A stretch of 7,563 bases of DNA from Actinomycetota bacterium (GCA_009699795.1 WLNK01000047.1:1-7563); one strand, 5' to 3'; positions 1 through 6,891 are shown, counted from the stretch's first letter. Made by a program: numbers and translations. Notes: generated by a model not told the origin, from the sequence alone.

Positions 1-2340
1 CCAAAATCTTGGACAGATGGTGCTCCACAGCCTGTTGCACTTCAAGATCATGCACATCTGAAAGATTCGTTTAGCTACAAAATTAAGCGCAGACTTTTGG
101 GTGGCCCACTAAACCGACATTCTCTTGGCCACCAACGTTTAAGTAAGCGCTACGCCCTAGGCATTCTCTCCTCTGACTGCATCTCTTCTTCTGCTTATGG
201 CAGCGAACAAATCTTGATTGCGTTGCTGCCTGCTTTTGGTTTGGCTGCATTTGCAATTTTGATGCCAATGACTGCTGTAGTACTCATCATTCTTACAATC
301 ATTACTCTTTCTTACCGCAACGTCATTGATGTTTATACAAAAACAGGCGGCGCATACATCGTTGCTAGAGATAACTTCGGGCCAGTTGTTGCACAGATTG
401 CAGCAGTAGCTCTGATGCTTGATTACATAGTCACAGTCGCAATTCAGTCCGCTGCCGGAGTTGCTGCAATTATTTCTACTTTTCCATCGCTAGATCCGTG
501 GAAATTACCGATGATTTTTGCTGTCATCGCTCTCTTAACTTATGGCAATCTCCGCGGAGTTAAAGAGGCTGGCAAGGCTTTCGCTTTCCCTACATATTTC
601 TTCGTTGGAAGTATGTTCATTGTTTTCGGTATGGGTATGTGGAGACTTTCACAAGGCACTCTCCCGGTCTTGGCAACTGATTTACCTGGCGCTGTACATG
701 TTGGAGAGGCACAAGGACTTCTTACCTTCGCTTCGATTTTTATTTTGCTTCGTGCTTTTGCAAACGGAGGATCTTCACTCACAGGACTTGAAGCAATCTC
801 AGATGGAGTTGCGCTCTTCCGCGAGCCAGAGCATGTAAATGCAAAACGAACACTTGTCGTTATGAGTTCGTTGCTTGGAACACTGGTCCTTGGAGTTTCA
901 TGGTTTGCGCACCACATTCACGCAATGCCTTACGAATCTGGAACACCAACGGTAATTTCTCAAATTGCTAAAGCAGCTGTTGGTACCGGAACTTTTGGAT
1001 CCATCATGTTCATCATGGTCCAGCTCGCAACAATGCTTATTCTCTTTGCTGGTGCCAACACGACTTACAGCGCTTTCCCATTGCTCTGTAATTTCGTTGC
1101 ATCCGATGGATATTTACCGCGCCAATTAACAAAGCGTGGGCACCGCCTGGCATTCTCAAATGGCATTCTGCTTCTCTCTGGTGGCGGACTCTTGTTAGTT
1201 TTAATCACAGCTGGATCTGTTGAGCACTTAGTCGCCTTCTATGCCCTTGGTGTCTTTACTGGTTTCACGCTTGCAGGTTTTGGAATGACTAAGCATTCAC
1301 TTCGTAATAAACCAAAGGGTTGGCGCTTAAAAGTTGTAGTCAATGCAACAGCTGGTTCGGTATCACTTGCAATTGTAATTATTTTCTCAGTCGTTAAATT
1401 CACAGAGGGCGCATGGATGGTTCTGCTCCTTGCACCAATTTTGGTTGCATCGTTTTTACGACTTCGTCGTCAGTACACACGTGAAGTTGAGGCCTTGTCT
1501 GTACGCCAAGAACAAGAGCGAGCAACAGCAATCGTTCGTCACGATGTAACAGTTCTGGTTGATAACGTCGACCTAGCGACTCTGGGCGCAATTCGTTATG
1601 CGCGAAGCTTGAAGCCTCGTAACTTAAGCGCGGTTCACTTTGTAATAGATGATCGTCACGCAGAAGATATCTCTCGTGCTTGGGCAACTTCAGATGCATT
1701 CGATGACGTAACTCTAGAACTTATTGACTGTCCAGATCGACGCATTGCAAATTCAGCAGTTGACTACGCAATTCGCATGACAGAAAGAAGCGACGTGGAA
1801 TTAACTTTGCTTCTACCTCGCCGTTCTTATTCACCATTCCTTGGTCGTTTGTTACATGATCAAACCGCTGAAGAAATTGCGGCGCCGATTTCACAGCTTC
1901 AACGAGTTGTAGCAACAATCGTCCCTTTTGACGTGGATAAAATTACTTCTGGAAATCGAGTTGCTCTGCATGAAAAACATGATTCGAGAATTACCGAAAA
2001 ACCAAAACCTGTAGCGGTTAAGCAAATAAAAGAAATTACTCGTCAAGTTGAACCAGTTAGCCATTACGAAGCCAACGTAACTCCCATCGGTGAAATTGAA
2101 TGGAGAAAGCGCGCCCACGTACAGGGGCAAGTAACTTCTATTAAGACTGCTCCGCGCGGTGGTGCTCCACTTCTTGAAGTGGAAGTTTGGGATCAAACCG
2201 GTGGCGTCACACTTCACTTCCTTGGGCGCCGAGAAATTGCTGGCCTCGAAGTGGGATCAAAACTTCGCGCAGAAGGAATGGTCGGCGAAGAAGAAGGTGT
2301 GCTTACGATTCTCAATCCTTCGTACGAGCTGCTCGTTTAA
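1..2340 (+). CDS. KimA-like APC-superfamily K+ permease fused to a C-terminal OB-fold domain (5' end outside window)
   Basis: This is an inner-membrane cation permease of the APC/KUP group, most like Bacillus KimA, a proton-coupled high-affinity potassium importer. Residue numbers count TTG 97 as 1. Hydrophobic helices run from about 20 to 455. Motifs include LSSD..SS.AYG (24-35), GGAY (84-87), LDYIVT (108-113), LTGLEAIS (228-235) and FYALGVF (381-387). Residues I recall as potassium ligands in KimA align with D27, Y34, D109, T229, E232 and Y382. A soluble, USP-like domain follows (about 463-620), then a charged linker, then an OB-fold domain (about 659-747) ending in LNPSYELLV. That last domain resembles the stand-alone actinobacterial OB-fold protein of the Rv2694c type. 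The frame is open back to base 1, and KIKRRLLGGPL spanning TTG 97 matches the KimA N-terminus, so 97 is internal and the true start lies upstream. The transported ion is inferred from homology; the OB domain's role is unknown. Confidence 0.88.
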   Translation, partial: PKSWTDGAPQPVALQDHAHLKDSFSYKIKRRLLGGPLNRHSLGHQRLSKRYALGILSSDCISSSAYGSEQILIALLPAFGLAAFAILMPMTAVVLIILTIITLSYRNVIDVYTKTGGAYIVARDNFGPVVAQIAAVALMLDYIVTVAIQSAAGVAAIISTFPSLDPWKLPMIFAVIALLTYGNLRGVKEAGKAFAFPTYFFVGSMFIVFGMGMWRLSQGTLPVLATDLPGAVHVGEAQGLLTFASIFILLRAFANGGSSLTGLEAISDGVALFREPEHVNAKRTLVVMSSLLGTLVLGVSWFAHHIHAMPYESGTPTVISQIAKAAVGTGTFGSIMFIMVQLATMLILFAGANTTYSAFPLLCNFVASDGYLPRQLTKRGHRLAFSNGILLLSGGGLLLVLITAGSVEHLVAFYALGVFTGFTLAGFGMTKHSLRNKPKGWRLKVVVNATAGSVSLAIVIIFSVVKFTEGAWMVLLLAPILVASFLRLRRQYTREVEALSVRQEQERATAIVRHDVTVLVDNVDLATLGAIRYARSLKPRNLSAVHFVIDDRHAEDISRAWATSDAFDDVTLELIDCPDRRIANSAVDYAIRMTERSDVELTLLLPRRSYSPFLGRLLHDQTAEEIAAPISQLQRVVATIVPFDVDKITSGNRVALHEKHDSRITEKPKPVAVKQIKEITRQVEPVSHYEANVTPIGEIEWRKRAHVQGQVTSIKTAPRGGAPLLEVEVWDQTGGVTLHFLGRREIAGLEVGSKLRAEGMVGEEEGVLTILNPSYELLV
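2337..2340. other. Convergent stop-codon overlap (TTAA)
   Basis: The permease stop TAA (2338-2340, plus strand) and the tadA stop TAA (complement of 2337-2339) share the palindrome TTAA. Two convergent genes therefore end within four bases. No hairpin followed by a T-run is visible on either side, so both transcripts must terminate inside the neighbouring gene or by a factor-dependent route. Confidence 0.9.
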
Positions 2341-2774
2341 CCTTTTCTCTGTTCTCCAAAAAAATTCTGCAGTAACTCCGCACATTCATCTTTTAATACT
2401 CCTGAAGTGACGTCCATTTTATAAATCGCACGTGGATCTCTAATCACATCCCATACAGAGCCAACAGCACCAGCCTTCTCATCCCAGGCACCAAAAATTA
2501 AATGTGAAATCCGTGCTTGTGCGATTGCACCTGCGCACATTGCACATGGTTCAAGCGTGACTATGAGCGTGCAGCCATCTAGTCGAGAATTCTGAAGTCT
2601 CGCTGTGGCGCTACGCAAGGCAACGATTTCGGCATGTGCAGTTGGATCATTTGTCGCTTCTCGCTCATTAAAGCCTTTGCCAATTACTACGCCATCACGA
2701 TTAATAACAATTGCACCTACTGGCACATCTCCGGTTGATAGAGCTGACTTCGCGATTGAAATTGCTTCGCGCAT
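2337..2774 (-). CDS. tadA: tRNA-specific adenosine deaminase TadA
   Basis: TadA is a zinc-dependent deaminase that converts wobble adenosine 34 to inosine in tRNA-Arg(ACG), in the cytoplasm. It belongs to the CDA/deaminase fold. The 145 residues contain DVPVGA (16-21), the catalytic HAE motif (H47, E49: zinc ligand and proton shuttle) and PCAMC (76-80, zinc ligands C77 and C80). N42 lies in the TNDPTAHAE stretch typical of TadA. The length is slightly shorter than the E. coli enzyme. ATG 2774 gives an N-terminus (MREAISIAKSAL) that matches the usual first helix; no ATG, GTG or TTG lies in frame in the short stretch upstream that I checked. It sits 26 bases after the stop of the TadA-associated gene, with only a weak purine stretch before the ATG, so co-transcription is likely. 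Its end overlaps the permease stop. Confidence 0.95.
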   Translation of the reverse strand: MREAISIAKSALSTGDVPVGAIVINRDGVVIGKGFNEREATNDPTAHAEIVALRSATARLQNSRLDGCTLIVTLEPCAMCAGAIAQARISHLIFGAWDEKAGAVGSVWDVIRDPRAIYKMDVTSGVLKDECAELLQNFFGEQRKG

Positions 2775-2800
2775 TAACTCATCTGGTTCTTTTGAAATTC

Positions 2801-3274
2801 TTACAACTCCAATAGTTCGGTGAATTGTTCTCCAAAACCTAATCGGCTTGCGATGGCTTCGAGTTGTTCATCTGGGAATAATTCTGCATCATCGCATAGC
2901 GTTGCAATTTCCATTTGATTGACTCCGAGGTCTGCCAAAATATCTAGATGCCCGACGGGAAGAGGCTCTTCATCATCTTCAGGTGCATCAAGATCACAAA
3001 GCTCTAGAAATTCAGCAGCAACTTCATAATCGAGCGCACAAGTGATGTCACTCAATAACATTTTTATATGCGATCCAAGTACACGGATAACCATAAAGAA
3101 TTCTTCATCTATGGCAAGTAGCGCTATTGCACCACCATTTGTTTGTAATGATTTCAATCGATCAATCACTCCAGGCAGGTCTTGCGCATCTGGTAATTGC
3201 GAAAGTGACCAGCGACCATCTTCGTGCCATGCGGCTACCGCAATGTCCACATCATCAATCCGCGCCTCTGTCAC
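2801..3274 (-). CDS. tRNA adenosine deaminase-associated protein (function unknown)
   Basis: This is a small soluble acidic protein of the actinobacterial family named for its position next to tadA. No activity is established that I know of. With GTG 3274 as start it has 157 residues. The N-terminal half is alpha/beta-like (about 8-80, with VDIAVAAWHEDGRW, then EEFFMVIRV and MLLSD). An acidic linker follows (EDDEE, about 99-103), then a helical C-terminus with LADLGV (113-118), LFPDEQLEAIASRLGFGEQF and a leucine-rich end. A longer in-frame ATG at 3367 exists, but it would run 39 bases into upp. The family N-terminus matches the segment just after GTG 3274, and that start leaves a 54-base divergent promoter gap, so I prefer it. 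It lies upstream of tadA, probably in one transcript. No catalytic motif is seen. Confidence 0.82.
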   Translation of the reverse strand: MTEARIDDVDIAVAAWHEDGRWSLSQLPDAQDLPGVIDRLKSLQTNGGAIALLAIDEEFFMVIRVLGSHIKMLLSDITCALDYEVAAEFLELCDLDAPEDDEEPLPVGHLDILADLGVNQMEIATLCDDAELFPDEQLEAIASRLGFGEQFTELLEL

Positions 3275-3280
3275 AACGCC

Positions 3281-3286
3281 ATATTG
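3281..3286 (-). promoter_or_regulatory. Weak candidate -10 for the TadA-associated/tadA unit
   Basis: On the minus strand CAATAT ends 6 bases before GTG 3274. It keeps the conserved second A and final T of a -10 hexamer but lacks the initial T. A TTTCTT lies 17 bases further upstream as a poor -35. The spacing matches the other leaderless-type promoters here, but the sequence match is weak. Confidence 0.3.
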
Positions 3287-3293
3287 GCACTCA

Positions 3294-3328
3294 TTGGATT
3301 GGAAAGAAAGCCCTGTAAGGTATGAGCC
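3294..3328 (+). promoter_or_regulatory. Predicted upp-dedA promoter, leaderless type
   Basis: A -35-like TTGGAT (3294-3299) is followed by a 16-base spacer and a -10 TAAGGT (3316-3321, a TANNNT match). The ATG of upp begins 8 bases after the last T, which is about where transcription would start. The mRNA would then have essentially no 5' leader, consistent with the lack of a Shine-Dalgarno. Leaderless starts with this spacing are common in actinobacteria. The site lies in the 54-base gap between divergent genes. Confidence 0.6.
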
Positions 3329-3967
3329 ATGAAAGTTCACGTAGCAAACCATCCACTTATTTCCCATAAATTGACTGTTTTGCGCGATGAAAGAACTGAT
3401 TCACCGACTTTTCGTCGCCTTGTTGAAGAGCTGGTGACACTCCTGGCCTATGAAGCAACACGTGAAGTGCGAACCGAGTCAGTGACAATAAAGACTCCTG
3501 TTACACAGACAAAAGGAATCAAGTTAGCGAATCCAACTCCGGTGGTTGTGCCAATTCTTCGTGCAGGCCTTGGAATGTTAGAAGGGATGACTCGACTTGT
3601 ACCAACGGCTGAAGTTGGTTTTCTCGGAATGGTTCGAGATGAAAAAACTCTTGAGGCAAGTACCTATGCAAACCGCCTTCCTGATGATTTAGCTGGACGT
3701 CAATGTTTTGTTCTTGATCCAATGCTTGCAACTGGTGGAACTCTTGTTGCTGCAATCAACTTCTTAATCGAACGTGGTGCTACTGATATAACAGTAATTT
3801 GCATACTCGCTGCTCCAGAAGGAATTGCGGCGCTGGAAAAAGCATTCGTTAACGCCGGCGTGCCAATTACTCTCGTAACTGGAGCTCTCGATGAAAAACT
3901 AAACGAACACGGGTATATCGTCCCCGGCCTTGGTGATGCCGGTGATCGCTTATACGGTGTTGTGTAA
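3329..3967 (+). CDS. upp: Uracil phosphoribosyltransferase
   Basis: This cytosolic salvage enzyme makes UMP and pyrophosphate from uracil and PRPP. The 212 residues cover the whole family. Visible motifs are VHVANHPLISHKLTVLRD (3-20), DSPTFRRL (24-31), LLAYEATR (38-45), PILRAGLGM (75-83), the PRPP-binding loop VLDPMLATGGT (128-138) and the C-terminal uracil-binding segment GLGDAGDRLYG (200-210). The ATG at 3329 gives the expected N-terminus; an ATG at 3322 is out of frame. The gene is divergent from the tadA pair, an arrangement I associate with other actinobacteria. Its stop TAA directly abuts the ATG of the DedA gene, so the two are almost certainly co-transcribed and possibly translationally coupled. 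Confidence 0.97.
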   Translation: MKVHVANHPLISHKLTVLRDERTDSPTFRRLVEELVTLLAYEATREVRTESVTIKTPVTQTKGIKLANPTPVVVPILRAGLGMLEGMTRLVPTAEVGFLGMVRDEKTLEASTYANRLPDDLAGRQCFVLDPMLATGGTLVAAINFLIERGATDITVICILAAPEGIAALEKAFVNAGVPITLVTGALDEKLNEHGYIVPGLGDAGDRLYGVV

Positions 3968-4570
3968 ATGGAGTTTGCTGCAAGTTTTGATGGACAGCTT
4001 TCGACTCTCGCGCCATTTATTTTCTATTTAGTCGCTGCTGGAATTGTATTTATCGAAACTGGTCTACTTTTCGGCTTCTTCTTGCCAGGAGATTCGATTC
4101 TCTTCAGCGCCGGTTTGGTCGCAGCATCTCAAGATAATGTAAATATTTTGATTCTAGTGACTGTAATTTTTATTGCGGCTTTCTTTGGCGATCAAGTTGG
4201 CTTTGTACTTGGAAGAGTAATTGGTCGTCCTTATCTCGATAAAAGAGAATCACCGCGAATCAAACGGATGATTGCCAGCGCTGAAAATTTCTACGAGCAC
4301 ACAGGTTGGTGGGCAGTAGTTGCAGCACGTTTCTTCCCGTGGATACGAACATTTGTACCGCCAATTGCGGGCGCTGCGAAAATGAATTACTACAAGTTCT
4401 TATCTGCCAACGTGCTTGGCGCTTTGCTTTGGGGAGTTGGAATTACTCTCGCCGGCTTTTACGCAGCAACGCTTCCGTGGGTTAAGAGCTCCTCGTATGC
4501 AATTGCCACTTTTTTTATCGTAGCTTCAATAATTTCTGGACTTATAAATTATCGACGCCGTACTCGCTAA
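3968..4570 (+). CDS. DedA-family membrane protein (VTT domain)
   Basis: DedA proteins are integral membrane proteins linked to recycling of undecaprenyl phosphate or other lipids and to membrane homeostasis. The 200 residues show hydrophobic helices near 15-35, 42-52, 58-85, 113-120, 128-137, 145-168 and 175-193. The family signature is clear: acidic E30 and D42 (in FFLPGDS, 37-43), then FGDQVGFVLGR (73-83) and the re-entrant segment RFFPWIRTFVPPIAG (121-135) with R121 and R127. As I recall, the essential residues of E. coli YqjA are E39, D51, R130 and R136. The spacing here is identical (12, 79 and 6), which supports a functional proton-coupled protein. The C-terminus ends in a basic YRRRTR tail, expected to be cytoplasmic. 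The ATG follows the upp stop with no intervening base. The stop is 3 bases from the convergent YqhA gene. The exact lipid substrate cannot be read from sequence. Confidence 0.93.
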   Translation: MEFAASFDGQLSTLAPFIFYLVAAGIVFIETGLLFGFFLPGDSILFSAGLVAASQDNVNILILVTVIFIAAFFGDQVGFVLGRVIGRPYLDKRESPRIKRMIASAENFYEHTGWWAVVAARFFPWIRTFVPPIAGAAKMNYYKFLSANVLGALLWGVGITLAGFYAATLPWVKSSSYAIATFFIVASIISGLINYRRRTR

Positions 4571-4573
4571 GAA

Positions 4574-5104
4574 TTAAGGATGAGTTCCCTGGAACTCTCG
4601 CTTATCTGCAATCCAATCCATAAGCGCGAACAGAACTCCTGAAGCAACAAATGTAAGGTGAATGAATATTCGCCATTTTGTGCCTTCGCCAACGTGTTCT
4701 TGACCTGAGAGTTCAATAAAATCTTTAAGGAGTTCAATGACCGAGATAGCAACGAGAGAACCAATTAATTTGATTTTCAGACCACTGAAATCAATCGTTC
4801 CCATCCAGTGTGGGCGATCTTGGGAACCTTGAGCGATATCAATTCTAGAAATAAAGTTTTCGTAACCCGCAAAAATAACCATCAGAATTAAATTTGCTAA
4901 CAGCGTTAAATCTAGGAGAGCAAGAAGTTCGAGGGTAAATGTGTGCGCCTCTACTTCACCAATATGTCTGGCAACGCTCACGAAATCGATTGCAAAGCGG
5001 TAAGAAAGTAGAGCAAGTGCTCCAACCAAACCCAAATACAAAGGAGTTAATAGCCAGCGAGATCTAAAGAGAATCACTTCGATGATGTGAACAATTTGCT
5101 TCAT
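4574..5104 (-). CDS. YqhA family (UPF0114 / TIGR00645) membrane protein
   Basis: A 176-residue integral membrane protein of a widespread family with no established function that I know of. It aligns well with E. coli YqhA along its length: FRSRWLLTPLYLGL (13-26), the second hydrophobic stretch with LLDLTLLANLILMVIFAGYENF (starting at 63), DIAQGSQDRPHWMGTIDFSGLK (starting at 89), LVAISVIELLKDFI (117-130) and FIHLTFVASGVLFALMDW (starting at 147). Hydrophobic segments lie near 18-36, 58-80, 111-126 and 146-163, giving about four helices. ATG 5104 gives the normal family N-terminus. It follows the ABC-F stop by 14 bases on the same strand, and those bases hold a good -10 box, so it can probably be transcribed both by read-through and on its own. 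The aspartate in LLDLT and the YENF and HLTF motifs are the residues most worth testing. Confidence 0.93.
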   Translation of the reverse strand: MKQIVHIIEVILFRSRWLLTPLYLGLVGALALLSYRFAIDFVSVARHIGEVEAHTFTLELLALLDLTLLANLILMVIFAGYENFISRIDIAQGSQDRPHWMGTIDFSGLKIKLIGSLVAISVIELLKDFIELSGQEHVGEGTKWRIFIHLTFVASGVLFALMDWIADKREFQGTHP

Positions 5105-5116
5105 AGGAAAATTCTA
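5105..5116 (-). promoter_or_regulatory. Predicted internal promoter (-10) for the yqhA-like gene
   Basis: On the minus strand the gap reads GT-TAGAAT-TTTCCT-ATG. TAGAAT (plus-strand 5111-5116) differs from TATAAT at one position and ends 6 bases before the ATG, the spacing of a leaderless start. No convincing -35 is seen at 16-18 bases, where the sequence is ABC-F coding. There is no Shine-Dalgarno in the 14-base gap. Confidence 0.5.
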
Positions 5117-5118
5117 AC

Positions 5119-6891
5119 CTAGGGCTCTAACGCAAGCGTGACTTCTAGCCATTCTTCTTCACGAAGGGCGAGTTCGGCCTCTGCTTCCTGTAGGGCGTTA
5201 CTTATTTCCAGGAGCTTGCCAGAGTCAAACGCTTGCTCATCTTGCTCTTTTTTCAACTCTTGGATTTTCTCTTTTAGTTTTCCGACTTGCCTTTCTAGCC
5301 GCGTTAAATCTTTTTTCAATTGCCTTTGTTCTGCTGCACTCGATTGTGGCTTTGCATCCAGAGTAGCTTTATCAGAGTTATTTAGACTTTCAAGTCTTTG
5401 TTCGAGGTACTGATCTATCCCGCGAGGTAAATCTCGTAAAGTTTTGTCTCCGAGCAAGCCAACAAAGTTGTCGCAAACTCTTTCGAGAAAATATCTATCG
5501 TGAGAAATAATTATGAGAGTTCCACCATAACTATCAAGTAAATCCTCTAATTCTGTAAGTGTCTCAATATCAAAATCATTGGTTGGCTCGTCAAGGAGCA
5601 AAACATTCGGGGATCCCATAAGAAGTCGAGTTAATTGCAATCTGCGTTTCTCGCCACCAGATAAATCTCCAACAGGAGTCCACTGTGAGTCTCTGTCAAA
5701 ACCTAAACGCTCGCAGAGTTGAGAGGCTGAAAGTGATTTACCTCCGCCAATCTCAATGTGGCTAGCTACTTTTTCAACTGCTTCTAAAACGCGCCAGGTT
5801 GGATCAAGCTCATCTAAGTGCTGTGTAAGAAATGCACACTTGACTGTTATTCCCGTTACTAATTTTCCAGCCGAAGGTTGTATCTCTCCAGCTAGCGCAC
5901 GCATCAAAGTTGTTTTGCCAGCTCCATTTATTCCAACAATTCCGATGCGATCTCCTGGACCAATGTTCCAATAAAGATCATCAATTAGTTCTTTATCTCC
6001 GGCTTTAATCTGAAGATGATGAGCTTCATAAACGGTTTTGCCAAGACGATTGAGTGCAAATTTAAGAAGCTCACCTTTATCGCGAGGAGCTGGTTCTGCT
6101 GCGATGAGTTCGTTTGCTGCATCAACTCGAAACTTAGGTTTTGTGGTTCGTGCAGGAGCGCCTCTACGAAGCCAGGCCAACTCTTTTCTAATTAAATTAT
6201 TCCGCCGCGCATCCATAGCGTTTGCCTGACGAGAACGCTCGGCTTTAGCAAGAACGAATGCTGAATATCCGCCGTCATACTCTTCGACTTTGCCGTTTAC
6301 AACTTCCCAAGTGTGATCGGTTACTGCATCCAAAAACCATCGATCGTGAGTGATTACCAGTACCGCAAGTGATTTTCTTTTATTTAAGTGGTCTGCTAGC
6401 CATGCAACACCTTCAACATCTAAATGGTTTGTGGGCTCATCTAAAAGAATTAAATCGAGATCGTCGATAAGTAACTTTGCAAGGCTAACTCTTCTTTTTT
6501 CACCACCCGAAAGCGAAGCAAAATTTCTTTCAAAGAGATGATCATCAAAGCCGCCAAATAGTCCTGTAAAAATCTCACGGACTGAAGCATCACTTGCCCA
6601 TTCATGTTTCTCTCTCTTACCTAAAACGACATCACCTACGGTCGCTGAAGGATCTTCTTTATCAACTTGCGAGAGTAAACCGATATTTACTGAATTTGAT
6701 TTAGTTATTCGCCCACTATCTGCGGGTTCAACGGCCGCGATAATTTTCATCAGGGTACTTTTGCCACACCCATTACGCCCGACAATTCCAATGCGCTCAC
6801 CTTCAGATACACCAAGTGAAACTTTTTCTAAAAGTGGATTGATATCGAAAGCCTTGCTTACCTCTTCTATATTCACGATATTGCGCGCCAC
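5119..6891 (-). CDS. ABC-F family ATPase, Uup-like, with C-terminal coiled coil
   Basis: A 590-residue soluble protein with two ABC domains and no membrane helices, so not a transporter. Domain 1 has Walker A GRNGCGKS (38-45), signature LSGGE (127-131), Walker B LILLDEPTNHLD (147-158, catalytic E152) and H182. The interdomain linker (about 212-285) contains the basic segment RKELAWLRRGAPARTTKPKF typical of this subfamily. Domain 2 has Walker A GINGAGKT (320-327), LSGGE (410-414), LLLDEPTNDFD (431-441, E435) and H464. A charged coiled coil fills about 520-585, as in Uup, where it is reported to bind DNA. ABC-F proteins act on ribosomes, and Uup is also linked to genome stability. All ATP-site residues are intact. 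GTG 6891 gives the N-terminus MARNIVNIEEVSKAF, matching actinobacterial relatives. I see no reason to call it an antibiotic-resistance factor. Confidence 0.94.
   Translation of the reverse strand: MARNIVNIEEVSKAFDINPLLEKVSLGVSEGERIGIVGRNGCGKSTLMKIIAAVEPADSGRITKSNSVNIGLLSQVDKEDPSATVGDVVLGKREKHEWASDASVREIFTGLFGGFDDHLFERNFASLSGGEKRRVSLAKLLIDDLDLILLDEPTNHLDVEGVAWLADHLNKRKSLAVLVITHDRWFLDAVTDHTWEVVNGKVEEYDGGYSAFVLAKAERSRQANAMDARRNNLIRKELAWLRRGAPARTTKPKFRVDAANELIAAEPAPRDKGELLKFALNRLGKTVYEAHHLQIKAGDKELIDDLYWNIGPGDRIGIVGINGAGKTTLMRALAGEIQPSAGKLVTGITVKCAFLTQHLDELDPTWRVLEAVEKVASHIEIGGGKSLSASQLCERLGFDRDSQWTPVGDLSGGEKRRLQLTRLLMGSPNVLLLDEPTNDFDIETLTELEDLLDSYGGTLIIISHDRYFLERVCDNFVGLLGDKTLRDLPRGIDQYLEQRLESLNNSDKATLDAKPQSSAAEQRQLKKDLTRLERQVGKLKEKIQELKKEQDEQAFDSGKLLEISNALQEAEAELALREEEWLEVTLALEP

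Noticed and set aside
540..917. Minus-strand open frame of 125 codons inside the permease gene
   Set aside because: It lies opposite conserved KimA motifs and shows no recognisable domain or start context.
1400..1699. Minus-strand open frame of 99 codons inside the permease gene
   Set aside because: It is the antisense shadow of a well-supported coding region, with His/Arg/Leu-rich composition and no family resemblance.
2341..2400. Terminator after the permease gene
   Set aside because: The T- and A-runs here belong to the tadA C-terminal codons, and no GC-rich stem precedes them.
2350..2837. Direct repeat TGTTCTCCAAAA at 2350-2361 and 2826-2837, near the 3' ends of tadA and its partner
   Set aside because: Both copies encode FGEQ in natural C-terminal sequence. 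FGEQ in the second belongs to a family motif, so the 12-base match is probably chance.
3953..3958. TACGGT as a -10 for the DedA gene
   Set aside because: The gap to the ATG is 9 bases, there is no -35, and the gene abuts upp in the same direction. Co-transcription explains it better.
5119..6891. Antibiotic-resistance ABC-F or drug exporter
   Set aside because: There are no membrane helices. The EPTNDFD motif and C-terminal coiled coil fit the Uup group, and the linker is not of an extended resistance type.
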